Shown piece by piece: positions 8,919 through 19,381 of a stretch of 64,000 nt of DNA (position 1 is its first letter; each line of letters starts with the position of its first letter). Below the pieces are notes generated by a model. It worked only from the letters and a program-made list of their open reading frames with translations. It was not told the origin of the DNA and ran no database searches. The DNA is from Chitinophagaceae bacterium. GTDB taxonomy: Bacteria; Bacteroidota; Bacteroidia; Chitinophagales; Chitinophagaceae. The stretch lies in the NCBI GenBank assembly GCA_019638595.1, contig JAHBTJ010000002.1:186001-250000 (forward strand), given 5' to 3'. Position numbers and translations under genes: made by a program.

Positions 8919-9350
8919 TCAGTTACCTTCTTCCTTTTGTTCAGTCTTACGGGGAGCAATAGGTCTTCTCGGCCTTCTTGACTTAGCAGCTTCTTCCTGT
9001 TTCTTTTTGATGCTACCTTCGTGTTCTTCGTGCCATTTCTGGAACTTGGACATTGCGGTGGCTTCATCAAACAAACCAAGGCTTACACCACGCAATAAAT
9101 GCTTGAGGTATAAAACACCTTTGTAAGATAAAATCCTGCGAACAGTGTCTGTTGGCTGAGCCCCTTTTTGCAACCAGTCTAATGCTTTCTGCCTGTCTAG
9201 CTGTACGGCAACAGGTTGTCCCAGGGGATTATAGGTTCCGATCTTTTGGATGAATTTTCCATCCCTTGGCGCACGGGCATCGGCTACCACTATAAAGTAG
9301 AAGGGTCTCTTCTTGCTCCCGTGACGTTGCAGTCTGATTTTAACAGCCAT
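8919..9350 (-). CDS. rpsP: 30S ribosomal protein S16
   Basis: 143 residues. The N-terminal 80 residues are a canonical S16 ([45 protein letters not shown]). The remaining 60 or so are a charged extension rich in Lys, Glu and Arg, common in Bacteroidota S16 but absent from E. coli S16 (82 residues). It binds 16S rRNA early in 30S assembly. It lies downstream of ffh on the same strand (105-nt gap) and upstream of rimM. Confidence 0.97.
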   Translation of the reverse strand: MAVKIRLQRHGSKKRPFYFIVVADARAPRDGKFIQKIGTYNPLGQPVAVQLDRQKALDWLQKGAQPTDTVRRILSYKGVLYLKHLLRGVSLGLFDEATAMSKFQKWHEEHEGSIKKKQEEAAKSRRPRRPIAPRKTEQKEEGN

Positions 9351-9455
9351 AAAAAATAAACATTTTAAATGGGTGATTAATATGTGTTTTCTTTCTAAAG
9401 GCTTGCGAAGATATTGTCTTGCAAGCTATTTCCCAAAATTAAAAGTACAAAAATA

Positions 9456-10775
9456 TCAACGTTTCCCAAAACCCATCCTGCCCATCGGCATCTTATTCAT
9501 CATTTTCATCATTTGTTTCATCTGCTCAAACTGCTTCATAAACTGGTTTATATCCGCCAGGTCCTTGCCGGAGCCTTTGGCTATGCGGTTTTTGCGGCTG
9601 GGGTTTATTGAATCAGGATTGGCTCTTTCAAAGGGCGTCATGGAATTGATCATCGCCTCAATACCTTTAAAAGCATCGTCGTTGATGTCTATGTCCTTGA
9701 TGGCTTTTCCCACCCCCGGTATCATACCCATCAGATCCTTCAGGTTACCCATTTTTTTGATCTGCTGCAGTTGATCCAGGAAGTCCTGGAAATCAAACTG
9801 GTTCTTCCGCATTTTTTTCTGAAGCCTGGCTGCCTGCGCTTCATCAAACTGGGCCTGGGCTTTTTCCACCAGGGTGGTAATGTCTCCCATGCCCAGGATA
9901 CGCTGCGCCATCCTTTCAGGATAAAACACATCCAACGTATCAAGCTTTTCGCCGCTGCTTATGAATTTTATCGGCTTTTGAACCGTATACTTTATGGAAA
10001 GAGCTGCCCCGCCTCTTGTATCGCCATCCAGCTTGGTAAGCACAACCCCGCTGAAATTGAGCCGGTCGTTGAACGCTTTGGCGGTATTTACCGCATCCTG
10101 CCCGGTCATCGAATCTACCACAAAAAGTATTTCCTGTGGCTTTACCGCATTTTTAATATTCTCCACTTCTGTCATCATCGCTTCGTCTACCGCCAACCGC
10201 CCGGCGGTATCTATGATAATGACATTTTTATTTTTGCTCTTCGCTTCCTTAATGGCATTTTCGGCAATAGAAACCGCGTTTTTATTATCCGGTTCGCTGT
10301 ACACATCCACGTTTATCTGCCCGCCCAACACTTTTAACTGGTCAATTGCCGCGGGCCTGTAAATATCTGCCGCTACCAGTAACGGAGATTTGCCTTTTTT
10401 TGTTTTAAGATAATTTGCCAGCTTGCCGCTAAAAGTAGTTTTACCGCTACCCTGCAACCCTGCAATTAAAATAACGGCGGGATTACCGTTTGTATTGAAC
10501 TCGCTTTCCGAGCCGCCCATCAGCTCAGCCAGCTCATCTTTTACGATCTTCACCATTAACTGCCCGGGACTAATGGCGGTAAGCACTTTTTCGCCCAGCG
10601 CTTTTGTTTTTACCGTATCGGTAAATTCCTTTGCTATCTTATAGTTTACATCAGCATCTACCAACGCGCGTCGAATATCCTTTACCGTATTGGCAATGTT
10701 CAGCTCGTTAATTCTTCCCTCTCCCTTTATCTGTTTCAGGGCCGAGTCAAGCCGCTCCGACAGTGATTCAAACAT
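9456..10775 (-). CDS. ffh: Signal recognition particle protein Ffh (SRP54)
   Basis: 439 residues with the N, G and M domains in order. GTPase motifs are GLQGSGKTT (about 106-114), DTAGRLAVDE and TKLDGDTRGG. The C-terminal methionine-rich tail (MKQMMKMMNKMPMGRMGFGKR region) is the signal-sequence and SRP RNA binding M domain. It targets nascent membrane and secreted proteins to FtsY and the Sec translocon. It lies between the primary sigma factor gene and rpsP on the same strand. Confidence 0.97.
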   Translation of the reverse strand: MFESLSERLDSALKQIKGEGRINELNIANTVKDIRRALVDADVNYKIAKEFTDTVKTKALGEKVLTAISPGQLMVKIVKDELAELMGGSESEFNTNGNPAVILIAGLQGSGKTTFSGKLANYLKTKKGKSPLLVAADIYRPAAIDQLKVLGGQINVDVYSEPDNKNAVSIAENAIKEAKSKNKNVIIIDTAGRLAVDEAMMTEVENIKNAVKPQEILFVVDSMTGQDAVNTAKAFNDRLNFSGVVLTKLDGDTRGGAALSIKYTVQKPIKFISSGEKLDTLDVFYPERMAQRILGMGDITTLVEKAQAQFDEAQAARLQKKMRKNQFDFQDFLDQLQQIKKMGNLKDLMGMIPGVGKAIKDIDINDDAFKGIEAMINSMTPFERANPDSINPSRKNRIAKGSGKDLADINQFMKQFEQMKQMMKMMNKMPMGRMGFGKR

Positions 10776-10828
10776 ACAATTGCTTTATTTCATCTTTTAA
10801 CAAAACATCCGCCATGTTAGCGGCTCAT

Positions 10829-10859
10829 AAAAAAAGCGAACAAGATCAAATTGTTCACT
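10829..10859 (-). terminator. Probable intrinsic terminator after the sigma factor gene
   Basis: On the minus strand a stem GAACAA / TTGTTC (10838-10843 with 10851-10856), extendable by two more pairs past one C-A mismatch, precedes seven T residues (10829-10835). It is 41 nt after the sigma factor stop. A TAACTTTG sequence that could be a -7 box for ffh (complement of 10875-10882) lies just upstream of it but has no -33 partner, so the two readings compete. Confidence 0.5.
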
Positions 10860-10899
10860 TTTAAAAATGCGTTGCAAAGTTACGTAAAGATGATTAGAA

Positions 10900-11769
10900 T
10901 TATGTGCCCAGGTATGTTTTTAAAAGTTTGCACCTGGAGGTGGTTCTAAGCTTGGTTATGGCTTTGTCTTTGATCTGGCGTACCCGCTCGCGGGTAAGAT
11001 TGAACCGTTCGCCTATATCTTCCAGGCTCATTGCGTTTTCTATGCCTATACCAAAAAAGAAGCGGATCACGTCCTGCTGCCGGTCGGTGAGCGCGTGTAA
11101 TGATCTTTCTATTTCCTTTTTTAAAGATTCGTGGTGTGCTATTTTATTATCTACACTGTCGGCGTTGGGGTTTTCCATTACATCCACCAGCGTACTGTCT
11201 TCTCCGTCCGACAGGGGAGTATCCATGCTTACATGGCGCGCCGCAACGCCTAAAGTGGCTGCAATTTCATCGGTATCTATTTCCAGTATTTCAGCCAGCT
11301 CTTCCGGCGAAGGTTCTCTTTCATACTCCTGCTCCAGTTGTTGAAATGCCTTATTAATGCGGTTGGTAAGCCCTACCTTATTGAGCGGCAGGCGCACAAT
11401 GCGCGACTGCTCTGCCAAAGCCTGTAAAACACTTTGCCTTATCCACCAAACAGCATATGATATGAATTTGAAGCCCCTGGTTTCATCAAAGCGCTGTGCG
11501 GCTTTAATAAGCCCTAAATTGCCTTCGTTAATAAGATCGGGTAATGACAGCCCCTGATTTTGATATTGTTTGGCTACTGATACAACAAAACGAAGATTGG
11601 CTTTTGTAAGCCTGTCCAAAGCTTTTTGATCTCCCTGCTTGATCCGTTCCGCCAGTTTTACTTCTTCTTCGGGGCCAATTAGCTCAACCCTTCCTATTTC
11701 CTGCAGGTATTTTTCAAGGCTTTGAGACTCACGGTTGGTTATTGATTTCGTGATTTTGAGTTGACGCAT
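10900..11769 (-). CDS. rpoD: Primary RNA polymerase sigma factor (RpoD/SigA, Bacteroidota type)
   Basis: 289 residues from the second ATG (11769). The family starts [22 protein letters not shown], so the ATG two codons upstream is less likely. It lacks the long region 1.1 and non-conserved region of E. coli sigma-70, as Bacteroidota primary factors do. Visible are region 1.2 ([20 protein letters not shown]), region 2 ([33 protein letters not shown]), region 3, and region 4 with [19 protein letters not shown]. It directs housekeeping transcription from -33/-7 promoters such as the one at 6870-6901. It is probably a single-gene unit. Confidence 0.95.
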   Translation of the reverse strand: MRQLKITKSITNRESQSLEKYLQEIGRVELIGPEEEVKLAERIKQGDQKALDRLTKANLRFVVSVAKQYQNQGLSLPDLINEGNLGLIKAAQRFDETRGFKFISYAVWWIRQSVLQALAEQSRIVRLPLNKVGLTNRINKAFQQLEQEYEREPSPEELAEILEIDTDEIAATLGVAARHVSMDTPLSDGEDSTLVDVMENPNADSVDNKIAHHESLKKEIERSLHALTDRQQDVIRFFFGIGIENAMSLEDIGERFNLTRERVRQIKDKAITKLRTTSRCKLLKTYLGT

Positions 11770-12054
11770 ACTCATAAGCCTTATTTTTTTAGAGGTTTAA
11801 CGGAAATCATATTACATAGGGATTTGCTATAAAACGCTGGCTACCATAAGATATTGTACCTGGCAATTTAAGCAAATAGGATGTATAATAAAAAAATATT
11901 ATTGCTATGTTGCTCATTCTTTTTGAAAAAATAACATAAGTGCCTTTTTTGTTACCTCCTTTTAAGAAAAAATATTATTCAAAAAACTTTGATGGTTCCA
12001 TTATTTTTATATTATTGCACGCTATCTCTATATATGACCAACAGATTTTGACAA

Positions 12055-12435
12055 ATGAGTAAAAAACAATTATATACGTTAGAATATCCGGTTAGATGCT
12101 CGCCTTCTATTCTGTATGAATTTCTGTCAACACCCGCCGGATTACAGGAATGGTTTGCCGATAAAGTAGATGAGAGAGACATGATCTTCAGCTTTACCTG
12201 GGAGGGCTCTACCGACAAAGCGGAAGTGCTGGAAGGGGAGGAGGATAAGTTTATCCGTTTTCACTGGCTGCATGTTCCTAAAGACGAATTTTTTGAATTC
12301 TCAATAGAAAAATCAGAGGTTACCAATCAAACGATCCTGGTTATTAAAGATTTTGCGGAGAAAAGGGATATTCCTGATCAAAGCCGCCTGTGGGATTACC
12401 AGGTAAAAGAGCTCTTTCACCGCCTGGGTAATTGA
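12055..12435 (+). CDS. START-like domain protein (AHSA1/SRPBCC-type fold)
   Basis: 126 residues. The pattern YEFLSTPAGLQEWFADKVDE near residue 25 and IRFHWL near 70 is typical of the small START-like/AHSA1 family, a helix-grip fold that binds hydrophobic ligands. It is common in Bacteroidota genomes, usually annotated only as START-like. No substrate is known. The last 19 nt overlap the 3' end of the convergent gene at 12417-13028. The promoter should lie in the AT-rich gap before 12055, but I see no clear -33/-7 pair. Confidence 0.85.
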   Translation: MSKKQLYTLEYPVRCSPSILYEFLSTPAGLQEWFADKVDERDMIFSFTWEGSTDKAEVLEGEEDKFIRFHWLHVPKDEFFEFSIEKSEVTNQTILVIKDFAEKRDIPDQSRLWDYQVKELFHRLGN

Positions 12436-13028
12436 TCTTTGATTGTACCTGCCAGTTCCCTGAAGTTTTCTGAGAATATATCTTTTGCATCGTTCCATCT
12501 TGTAAGGGGCAGATAGCTGCTCAATTTAACAAAGGGTAATGCCTGATTACCGGTGTATTGCCTGTTTGTTTCGGTAAGGGCTGTATGGGTGGTATCGGAA
12601 AAATGATGCAACCATTCATCTCCCTGTGTTTGAAGGTACCAGTTGCCATTTCCTTTGTTTATTAAATGCTCCGTAACCGCCTCTCCGAACCGGTTGTTGT
12701 ATTGCCCTTTAAGGTGCAGTGTTATACTCATATTGTTACCCCACCAAAACATAGTGCGCACCGCCAGCACGTCCTGCCGTGTAAAATACCGCGGGTAGTC
12801 GAGCATTACATAAGGAAGCCCGTTATAATTTTCGCCCCGTGTAATTTTAGCATGTTGCATTACCGGTAAAAAAGAAAAAACGTCCGGGGAATGTTGCTGG
12901 TAGCTGTTGGCTAATGCTCCAAAAAGCTGGTAAACCTTATCAATAATGCGATTCTTTGTTAAAATCCAGCCGGTATTTAATGCCAGGTACAGTTCATCTT
13001 CCGAAAGCTGTATTTTTGCATCATTCAT
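12417..13028 (-). CDS. Conserved hypothetical protein
   Basis: 203 residues with no signal peptide or transmembrane segment. The composition is rich in aromatic residues (TMFWWGNNMSITLHLKG in the middle; FSFLPVMQHAKITRGENYNGLPYVMLDYPRYF near 65-95). The even polar/hydrophobic pattern looks like a real globular protein. I do not recognise the family. It overlaps the START-like gene tail to tail by 19 nt and is divergent from the LptF-like gene with only 40 nt between the starts, so any promoters there overlap. Confidence 0.75.
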   Translation of the reverse strand: MNDAKIQLSEDELYLALNTGWILTKNRIIDKVYQLFGALANSYQQHSPDVFSFLPVMQHAKITRGENYNGLPYVMLDYPRYFTRQDVLAVRTMFWWGNNMSITLHLKGQYNNRFGEAVTEHLINKGNGNWYLQTQGDEWLHHFSDTTHTALTETNRQYTGNQALPFVKLSSYLPLTRWNDAKDIFSENFRELAGTIKDQLPRR

Positions 13029-13068
13029 TCAATAAAGGTATCGCAGTAACCAACAGCAAGTATAAACC

Positions 13069-14616
13069 GTGATCAAAAAATTAGACAAGCTCATCCTGAA
13101 AGCCTTTGTTGGTCCTTTTATTGTTACTTTTTTTATTACCCTGTTTATATTGATCCTCCAGTTTTTCTGGAAGTATATAGATGACCTGGTTGGTAAGGGG
13201 CTCGATGCGGTTACCATTGTTCGTTTAACCGGCTACGTAAGTGCTACCGCGGTGCCGTTGGCGCTGCCGCTGGCGGTGCTTATTTCGTCTATCATGACGT
13301 TTGGTAAGCTGGGCGAAAGCTTTGAAACCGTTGCTGTTAAATCGGCGGGCATTCCTCTTTTGCGTTTTATGCGCCCGCTCTTTTTGGTATCGGTGCTTAT
13401 ATCGGTAGTGGCTTTTTTGTTTTCAAACTATGTTATACCGGTGGCCCAGCTAAAGTTTCAAACCCTGTTATACGATATTACTGTAGCCAAACCCGCTTTT
13501 AACCTGAAGGAAGGTGTTTTTTTTCGCGACTTTGAGGGATATACCATTAAAGTAGGGAAAAAAGAAAAGGACAATACCACTATACATAATATCATCATTT
13601 TTGAAAAAAACTACAGCTTACAGGACAACATCATTGTTGCTGAGCATGGTAAAATGAACATCAGTGCCGATAAGAAATTTCTTGAATTCTATCTTGAAAA
13701 CGGCTGGCGTCACGAAGAACGGGGGCCCTCCTACAGCGTTAATACCGATTATATACGGCTGGGCTTTAAGAACTATAAAAAAGTATTTGACCTGAGCTCA
13801 TTTAAAATGATGCGTACACCGGACAGTCTTTTTAAAGATAACTTCCGGATGCTGAACGTTAAACAGCTCAACAATTCAATAGATTCGTTAACCCGCACCG
13901 CTCACAGGGATATTGAGAAAAAAACAGATCGTGAAATAGGGATCAACTACGATTTAGTAAGGAAAGAGATCAATCCGCCTAAAAAGCCTGTGGTAGCGGA
14001 AAAAGTGCCCGCGTCCTCTATAGTTATCAAAGAAGGAATTAAGCCGCTGGCTCTCAAAGAGCTGAAGTATGATGCACGGCGCAAGCCTTTGATGGATGCG
14101 CTGGAATGGCCCAAACCGGTAGGATATGAGCAATTGCTCCCCGACTCGGTTAGGAAGCCGATACTTTCAAGAGCGATAGACAGGGTAAGCGCTGCCAAAA
14201 ACAGCCTCGACGCTATTGCCGAAGAGGGAAAAATAAAAAGAAAGGATCTCCGCTTTCATCTCATTGAATGGCACAGGAAATTCAGCCTGTCATTTGCCTG
14301 TATCGTACTCTTTCTTATAGGGGCGCCGTTGGGTTCTATTATCAGGAAGGGGGGAATGGGTATGCCATTGGTCATTGCCGTAATATTCTTTCTTATTTTT
14401 CACCTGTTAAATATGTTTGGTGAGAAATTTGTACGTGAAGATATTACCACCGCTTTTATAGGTATGTGGATGTCAACGCTGGTATTGTTGCCTATTGGCT
14501 TTTTTCTTACCTATAAAGCCATGCACGATTCGCAGTTGTTTAATAAGGAGTTCTATTACAGGATATTCAAGCGGATCCGTATACTGGCCGGCAAATTAAA
14601 AACATCAAAAGCCTGA
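13069..14616 (+). CDS. LptF/LptG family permease
   Basis: 515 residues from a GTG start. A TAA six bases upstream closes the frame, and MIKKLDKLILKAFVGPFI is the usual N terminus. Three hydrophobic segments near residues 15-35, 60-85 and 105-125 are followed by a periplasmic beta-jellyroll region, a linker (about 270-390) and three C-terminal segments (FSLSFACIVLFLIGAPLGSI near 405 onward). The family is the transmembrane part of the LptB2FG ABC transporter that extracts LPS from the inner membrane. F and G cannot be told apart here. The next gene starts 17 nt downstream and is probably co-transcribed. Confidence 0.93.
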   Translation: MIKKLDKLILKAFVGPFIVTFFITLFILILQFFWKYIDDLVGKGLDAVTIVRLTGYVSATAVPLALPLAVLISSIMTFGKLGESFETVAVKSAGIPLLRFMRPLFLVSVLISVVAFLFSNYVIPVAQLKFQTLLYDITVAKPAFNLKEGVFFRDFEGYTIKVGKKEKDNTTIHNIIIFEKNYSLQDNIIVAEHGKMNISADKKFLEFYLENGWRHEERGPSYSVNTDYIRLGFKNYKKVFDLSSFKMMRTPDSLFKDNFRMLNVKQLNNSIDSLTRTAHRDIEKKTDREIGINYDLVRKEINPPKKPVVAEKVPASSIVIKEGIKPLALKELKYDARRKPLMDALEWPKPVGYEQLLPDSVRKPILSRAIDRVSAAKNSLDAIAEEGKIKRKDLRFHLIEWHRKFSLSFACIVLFLIGAPLGSIIRKGGMGMPLVIAVIFFLIFHLLNMFGEKFVREDITTAFIGMWMSTLVLLPIGFFLTYKAMHDSQLFNKEFYYRIFKRIRILAGKLKTSKA

Positions 14617-14633
14617 ACTGATATCAAGTAATT

Positions 14634-15155
14634 ATGACCAACTGGAAGATTATTGGTTTTTTCTTTACGGGCACACTTGTTTTATTGTTGTTGCTCAGGT
14701 GGCAGGGAAAAGCATTGTCTACTCCCGCCGCCCCGCTTGGTATCGTGTCGCTTGAGCTGAGCTGCAATGTGGGAACGACCGCTGCTATCGTGGAGGAATG
14801 GCGCCCGGCGCTGCGGGGCACATTCAGGTGGAATATGTTACTCGATTTTTTCGCCATTCCGTTTTACGGCTTATTCCTGTATTCGCTATGCGGTTATTTC
14901 TCGGTGCTGTATGTACGGGGTATATTACAAAGAACCGGTATTTTAATGGCATTTGGCAGCCTGGTGGCAATGCTGTGTGATGTATGTGAAAACCTGCTTA
15001 TGGTCTTTTCTGTTCATGTTGCCGCTACAACCGCGGGCTCAATCCTCACCACGGCTTTTGCCATCTTAAAGTTCAGCCTCATTATCCTGGCGTTCCTGTA
15101 TATCTTTTTTTCAGCTATCTATATGTTGGGAACAAAACGGATCTTCAGCATATGA
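14634..15155 (+). CDS. Four-span membrane protein, hypothetical
   Basis: 173 residues with about four hydrophobic segments (residues 5-22, 62-85, 100-125, 135-160). Between the first and second lies an extracytoplasmic-looking stretch containing LELSCNVGTTAAIVEEW. Two cysteines sit at the third segment (MLCDVCENLLM). I do not recognise a family name, though small proteins with this layout occur in Bacteroidota. It starts 17 nt after the LptF/G-like gene and probably shares its transcript. A 10-bp inverted repeat follows at 15168-15218. Confidence 0.75.
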   Translation: MTNWKIIGFFFTGTLVLLLLLRWQGKALSTPAAPLGIVSLELSCNVGTTAAIVEEWRPALRGTFRWNMLLDFFAIPFYGLFLYSLCGYFSVLYVRGILQRTGILMAFGSLVAMLCDVCENLLMVFSVHVAATTAGSILTTAFAILKFSLIILAFLYIFFSAIYMLGTKRIFSI

Positions 15156-15167
15156 TCTATAATTGGC

Positions 15168-15218
15168 TCAGCCTTTGCCGGAACCTTCTGCAGGGGCAGT
15201 TGGACCAACAAAGGCTGA
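15168..15218. repeat. Inverted repeat downstream of the membrane protein gene
   Basis: A perfect 10-bp inverted repeat (TCAGCCTTTG at 15168-15177, CAAAGGCTGA at 15209-15218) encloses 31 nt. It starts 13 nt after the stop codon. No T-run follows, so it could act as a 3' stabilising hairpin or weak terminator. Confidence 0.45.
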
Positions 15219-15391
15219 TTATGACTTGCAATCGGGGGCGAAGATAACATTTTGCTCCTTTTCACCAAATGATTATAGTCAGGAAAAAACTAAAAATTAT
15301 TGTGTACGATAAACATCCGCAATACCGCCTGTATTCATTCTTTTCTGCCTAAATTCGTTCAGCTATTTTGTTAACCAGAAAACTTTCGATC

Positions 15392-16768
15392 ATGCAATCA
15401 TGGAAAGAATATCAATCGGCGAACAAGGACCGTTTTTTGAATGAATTACTGGAGTTATTACGTATTCCTTCTGTAAGTGCCAGGAGCGAAAATAAAAAAG
15501 ATATGATAGCCTGCGCGGAGGCTGTGCAAAAAAAACTGCTGGAAGCGGGCGCCGGTAAAGCGGAAATATATCCTACCGACGGGCACCCTGTAGTATATGG
15601 CGAAAAAATAACAGACAGCAGTAAACCAACGGTGCTGGTATACGGCCATTATGATGTTCAACCTGCCGACCCGTTGGAGCTGTGGAACAGCGGACCTTTT
15701 GATCCTGTGATTAAGGACGGAAAAATTTTCGCAAGAGGTTCCTGCGATGATAAGGGGCAGTTTTATATGCACGTAAAGGCATTGGAAACACTGGTTGCAA
15801 CCAATACCCTGGTCACTAACATTAAATTTATTATTGAGGGAGAAGAAGAAATAGGTTCTCCCAATCTTGCTAAATTCGTTACCTCGCATAAAGAGCTGCT
15901 CAAGGCCGATGTGATCCTGATAAGTGATACCGCCATGATCAGCATGGATACTCCCTCTATTGATATCGGCGTCCGGGGATTGTCGTATATAGAAGTGGAA
16001 GTAACAGGTCCTAACCGGGATCTTCATAGCGGTGTATATGGCGGGGCTGTAGCCAATCCCATTACGATGCTTGCAAAAATGATTGCTTCCTGCCACGATG
16101 AAAATAACCATATCACTATTCCCGGGTTTTATGATGATGTGGTTGAATCAACTGCCGCAGAAAGGAAATTAATGGCTGAAGCTCCTTTTGATGAAGAGGA
16201 ATACAAAAAAGATCTTGGCGTACCGGCTTTATGGGGCGAAAAGGGATATACAACCAACGAAAGGACCGGTATTCGCCCAACCCTTGAATTGAATGGCATA
16301 TGGGGTGGCTATACAGGCGAAGGAGCTAAAACCGTTTTACCTGCAAAAGCATACGCAAAAATTTCGGCCCGCCTGGTGCCCGATCAATCATCTGCCGTCA
16401 TTACCGAAAAATTATTGAGTTATTTCAGGAGCATTGCTCCGGCGGGAGTTACCGTAAAAGCAGAGGAGCATCATGGAGGAGAGCCCTACATGACGCCGAT
16501 TGATTCTGTTGCTTACAAAGCTGCGGCAAAAGCTATAGAAACTACTTTTGGTAAACCTCCCATCCCCGTGCGCGGGGGAGGAAGTATTCCCATCTGTGCC
16601 CTTTTTGAAAAAGAGCTTGGTATAAAAATCGTTTTTATGGGTTTTGGACTCGATAGTGACAATCTTCACTCTCCCAACGAAAAATTCGATATACTCAATT
16701 TTTATAAAGGCATAGAAACGATCCCTTATTTCCACCGGTATTTTGCCGAAATGAGCGGTAAGAAATAA
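15392..16768 (+). CDS. M20 family metallopeptidase (dipeptidase)
   Basis: 458 residues from ATG 15392 (MQSWKEYQSANKD). A TTG eight codons upstream is less likely. Zinc and catalytic motifs of the M20 family are in order: GHYDVQPAD, RGSCDDKGQ, EGEEEIGS and, near the C terminus, DSDNLHSPNEKF. The dimerisation (lid) domain region has LHSGVYGG. It removes or cleaves short peptides and dipeptides, probably in the cytoplasm as there is no signal peptide. It is a single gene with no clear partner. The usual annotation would be dipeptidase. Confidence 0.93.
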   Translation: MQSWKEYQSANKDRFLNELLELLRIPSVSARSENKKDMIACAEAVQKKLLEAGAGKAEIYPTDGHPVVYGEKITDSSKPTVLVYGHYDVQPADPLELWNSGPFDPVIKDGKIFARGSCDDKGQFYMHVKALETLVATNTLVTNIKFIIEGEEEIGSPNLAKFVTSHKELLKADVILISDTAMISMDTPSIDIGVRGLSYIEVEVTGPNRDLHSGVYGGAVANPITMLAKMIASCHDENNHITIPGFYDDVVESTAAERKLMAEAPFDEEEYKKDLGVPALWGEKGYTTNERTGIRPTLELNGIWGGYTGEGAKTVLPAKAYAKISARLVPDQSSAVITEKLLSYFRSIAPAGVTVKAEEHHGGEPYMTPIDSVAYKAAAKAIETTFGKPPIPVRGGGSIPICALFEKELGIKIVFMGFGLDSDNLHSPNEKFDILNFYKGIETIPYFHRYFAEMSGKK

Positions 16769-16877
16769 AATAAAGAAAAGCGGTATGCGGGTGTTGCTTT
16801 TTTGTTTTCTTATCCTGCGTTAATGTAAACCGGCTGGCAAACTGCTAGCTTTGATGCGGATGCTATAATCACATATT

Positions 16878-17753
16878 GTGAAGAGGAAAACATTTTTATT
16901 AAAAGCAGGGGTATTGGCCATGAGCAGCTTATCAGCATTTAAATCGTTTACAGGAGAATTAAATGAGCAGGATACTAAAATGCCGGTTCTTTTTATAGGG
17001 CATGGTTCGCCCATGAATGGCATTGAAAATAATGAGTTCAGCGCGTATTGGTCCAGCCTGGGAAAAGAACTGCCTGAACCTAAGGCTGTGCTGGTTGTTT
17101 CCGCCCACTGGCTAACCAGGGGTACTCATATAACAGCTATGGATCATCCCAAAACCATACACGATTTCGGAGGCTTTCCGCCTGCGTTGTATGCCGTACA
17201 ATACCCGGCGCCCGGCAACCCGGCGCTGGCAAACGAAACGCAGCAACTGATCACTTCTACCAATGTTGGACTGGATCATGACTGGGGGCTCGACCATGGC
17301 GCATGGACGGTAGTAAAACACATGTATCCCCATGCCAATATCCCCATACTGCAATTAAGCATTGATTACAGCAAGCCTGCATCTTATCATTATGATCTTG
17401 CCAAAGAAATTTTTTCGTTGCGTAAGAAAGGAGTACTGGTGATAGGAAGCGGTAACATGGTTCACAATTTAAGAATGATAGCCTGGGACAAGCTGGATGT
17501 GCCCGGTTACGGCTACGACTGGGCAATGGAGATGCATGAAATATTCAAAAACAAAATCAGTAACGGCGATCACCAGGCGCTGATACATTACGAGCAACTG
17601 AGCCCAGCCGCAAAGCTCGCAGTTCCTACTCCCGATCATTACTATCCGTTAATGTATACGCTGGGATTGCAGGATAAGAATGAAACCCCCACCTTCTTTA
17701 ATGATAAGCTGGTAGCGGGATCGCTTACTATGACATCGGTACGGTTTGGATAA
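16878..17753 (+). CDS. ygiD: 4,5-DOPA dioxygenase extradiol-like (YgiD/LigB family)
   Basis: 291 residues from a GTG start. The conserved body starts at about residue 35 with MPVLFIGHGSPMNGIENNEF. Zinc-binding histidines lie in FIGHGSP, VVSAHWLTRG and LDHGAWTV. GSGNMVHNL is conserved in the family. The first 30 residues (MKRKTFLLKAGVLAMSSLSAF) are extra relative to E. coli YgiD and look like a signal or Tat-like leader without two adjacent arginines, so the protein may be exported. The family opens catechol rings (DOPA), but the physiological substrate is unknown. It ends 5 nt from the end of convergent ade. Confidence 0.88.
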   Translation: MKRKTFLLKAGVLAMSSLSAFKSFTGELNEQDTKMPVLFIGHGSPMNGIENNEFSAYWSSLGKELPEPKAVLVVSAHWLTRGTHITAMDHPKTIHDFGGFPPALYAVQYPAPGNPALANETQQLITSTNVGLDHDWGLDHGAWTVVKHMYPHANIPILQLSIDYSKPASYHYDLAKEIFSLRKKGVLVIGSGNMVHNLRMIAWDKLDVPGYGYDWAMEMHEIFKNKISNGDHQALIHYEQLSPAAKLAVPTPDHYYPLMYTLGLQDKNETPTFFNDKLVAGSLTMTSVRFG

Positions 17754-17758
17754 AACGT

Positions 17759-19381
17759 TCATACAAAGCTGAATGTATCTCCGTCAAACAGTCCCCTGTC
17801 GCTTAGCTTAAGATGCGGTATTACCAGCAAAGCCATGAAGGAAAGTGTCATATACGGAGCGCTGAGCGTGGCGCCAAGCTCTTTTGCAGCTTTGTCTATA
17901 GCGGCATACTCCCCTGCCACCTCGTATCCGTCTTTATCGCTCATTAAGCCCCCTACAGGCAAAGGCAGTATAATTTCATGGTCTTTCGAGTAAAGGCTTA
18001 CCCCGCCCTTTTGTTCGATGATACTATTCACTGCCCTGCAGATGCTTTCATCATCTGCCCCCACCGCTACTATGTTATGACTATCGTGCGCAACGGAAGA
18101 AGCGATGGCTCCCTTCTTTAATCCAACATTTTTAATGAATGCTACCGCTACAGGCGCATCACGATAACGGTTTACAACCGCTATTTTCAGGATATCCCTT
18201 TCCACATCAATAGCATGAACGCTTCCTTCTCTTTGCCACTTACCGGTGATCAGTTGCCCATCCCGGGCCTCTATTACAGGTGCGTTTTCTTTGAGGGCAA
18301 CCGCAGCGGCGCCGGAAAAGTCGCTTGCTTTTTTCGGCGTACATACAAAGTTATTAACCGGAGGCAGGTTCTTCTTTCCTGAAAGATCAATTTTCGACCT
18401 TCCATTTTCCGCTACCAGCACACCTTTGATGTATGTTTGCCGCACTTCAAAGCGGGTCAGATCATTTACCAGGATGAAATCAGCATGATCTCCTTTTCGC
18501 AACAAACCGGTTTCAAGCGCATAGTGTAACACAGGATTAATGCAGGCGGCGCGCAGCACTTTAAATAAGTCTATTCCCTTTGCTACCGCACGGGCGCATA
18601 ATTGGTTGATATGTCCTTCCACCAGGCTGTCAGGATGCTTATCATCGCTGCAAAACATTATTTTATCAGGATGATCATTCAGCAATTCAATTAACGCGTC
18701 AAAATTTTTAGCCGCGCTTCCTTCGCGTATTAAAATATGCATGCCGTTCCTGACCTTGTGCAGTGCCTCTTCCGCGGTAAAACATTCATGGTCGGTAGAA
18801 ATCCCTGCCTCTATATATTGCTTTGCCTGTTCCCCCGTTAGCCCCGGGGCATGTCCGTCAATTGGTTTACCCAATTGACGGGCCGCTTTTATCTTGGCCA
18901 TTACTTCAGCATCTTTCATTAACACCCCGGGGAAATTCATCATTTCACTCAGGTATTTAATTTCAGGTCTTTGCAGCAGCGTCTCTACCTCCTGCACGTT
19001 CAATACTGCTCCCGCTGTTTCAAAGCCGGTTGCCGGCACACAACTGGGAGCGCCGAAATAGAAACCGAATGGCACTCTTTTCCCATCCGCGATCATATAT
19101 TCAATGCCCTCTGATCCGCAAACATTCGCTATTTCGTGCGGATCGCTGATGGTTGCAACAGTGCCATGCACTACGGCTAACCTGGCAAATTGAGAAGGTA
19201 TCAGCATGGAGCTTTCTATATGAACATGCGCGTCTATAAAACCCGGTAAAAGGTAAGGCAACGCGTTATCCGCCTGCCCGGCCAACTTTTCAATAGATTG
19301 GATCGTACCGTTCCCTATAGTAACAGCCGCAGGAAATATGTTTTGATCGGGTATGTTTACAAGCTTTGCGTGGATGATCAT
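17759..19381 (-). CDS. ade: Adenine deaminase
   Basis: 540 residues from ATG 19381 ([13 protein letters not shown]). In-frame starts at 19399 and 19525 would add residues translated from the intergenic repeat region and are rejected. Amidohydrolase metal motifs: [27 protein letters not shown] and [11 protein letters not shown]. The C-terminal adenine-deaminase domain contains [12 protein letters not shown] and [10 protein letters not shown]. It converts adenine to hypoxanthine and ammonia in purine salvage. It is a single gene, convergent with the dioxygenase gene. Confidence 0.93.
   Translation of the reverse strand: MIIHAKLVNIPDQNIFPAAVTIGNGTIQSIEKLAGQADNALPYLLPGFIDAHVHIESSMLIPSQFARLAVVHGTVATISDPHEIANVCGSEGIEYMIADGKRVPFGFYFGAPSCVPATGFETAGAVLNVQEVETLLQRPEIKYLSEMMNFPGVLMKDAEVMAKIKAARQLGKPIDGHAPGLTGEQAKQYIEAGISTDHECFTAEEALHKVRNGMHILIREGSAAKNFDALIELLNDHPDKIMFCSDDKHPDSLVEGHINQLCARAVAKGIDLFKVLRAACINPVLHYALETGLLRKGDHADFILVNDLTRFEVRQTYIKGVLVAENGRSKIDLSGKKNLPPVNNFVCTPKKASDFSGAAAVALKENAPVIEARDGQLITGKWQREGSVHAIDVERDILKIAVVNRYRDAPVAVAFIKNVGLKKGAIASSVAHDSHNIVAVGADDESICRAVNSIIEQKGGVSLYSKDHEIILPLPVGGLMSDKDGYEVAGEYAAIDKAAKELGATLSAPYMTLSFMALLVIPHLKLSDRGLFDGDTFSFV

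Noticed and set aside
16769-16810. Terminator after the M20 peptidase gene (AAAAGC ... GCTTTTTTG)
   Set aside because: Only a 6-bp weak stem with a 14-nt loop. The T-run is suggestive, but the hairpin is not convincing.
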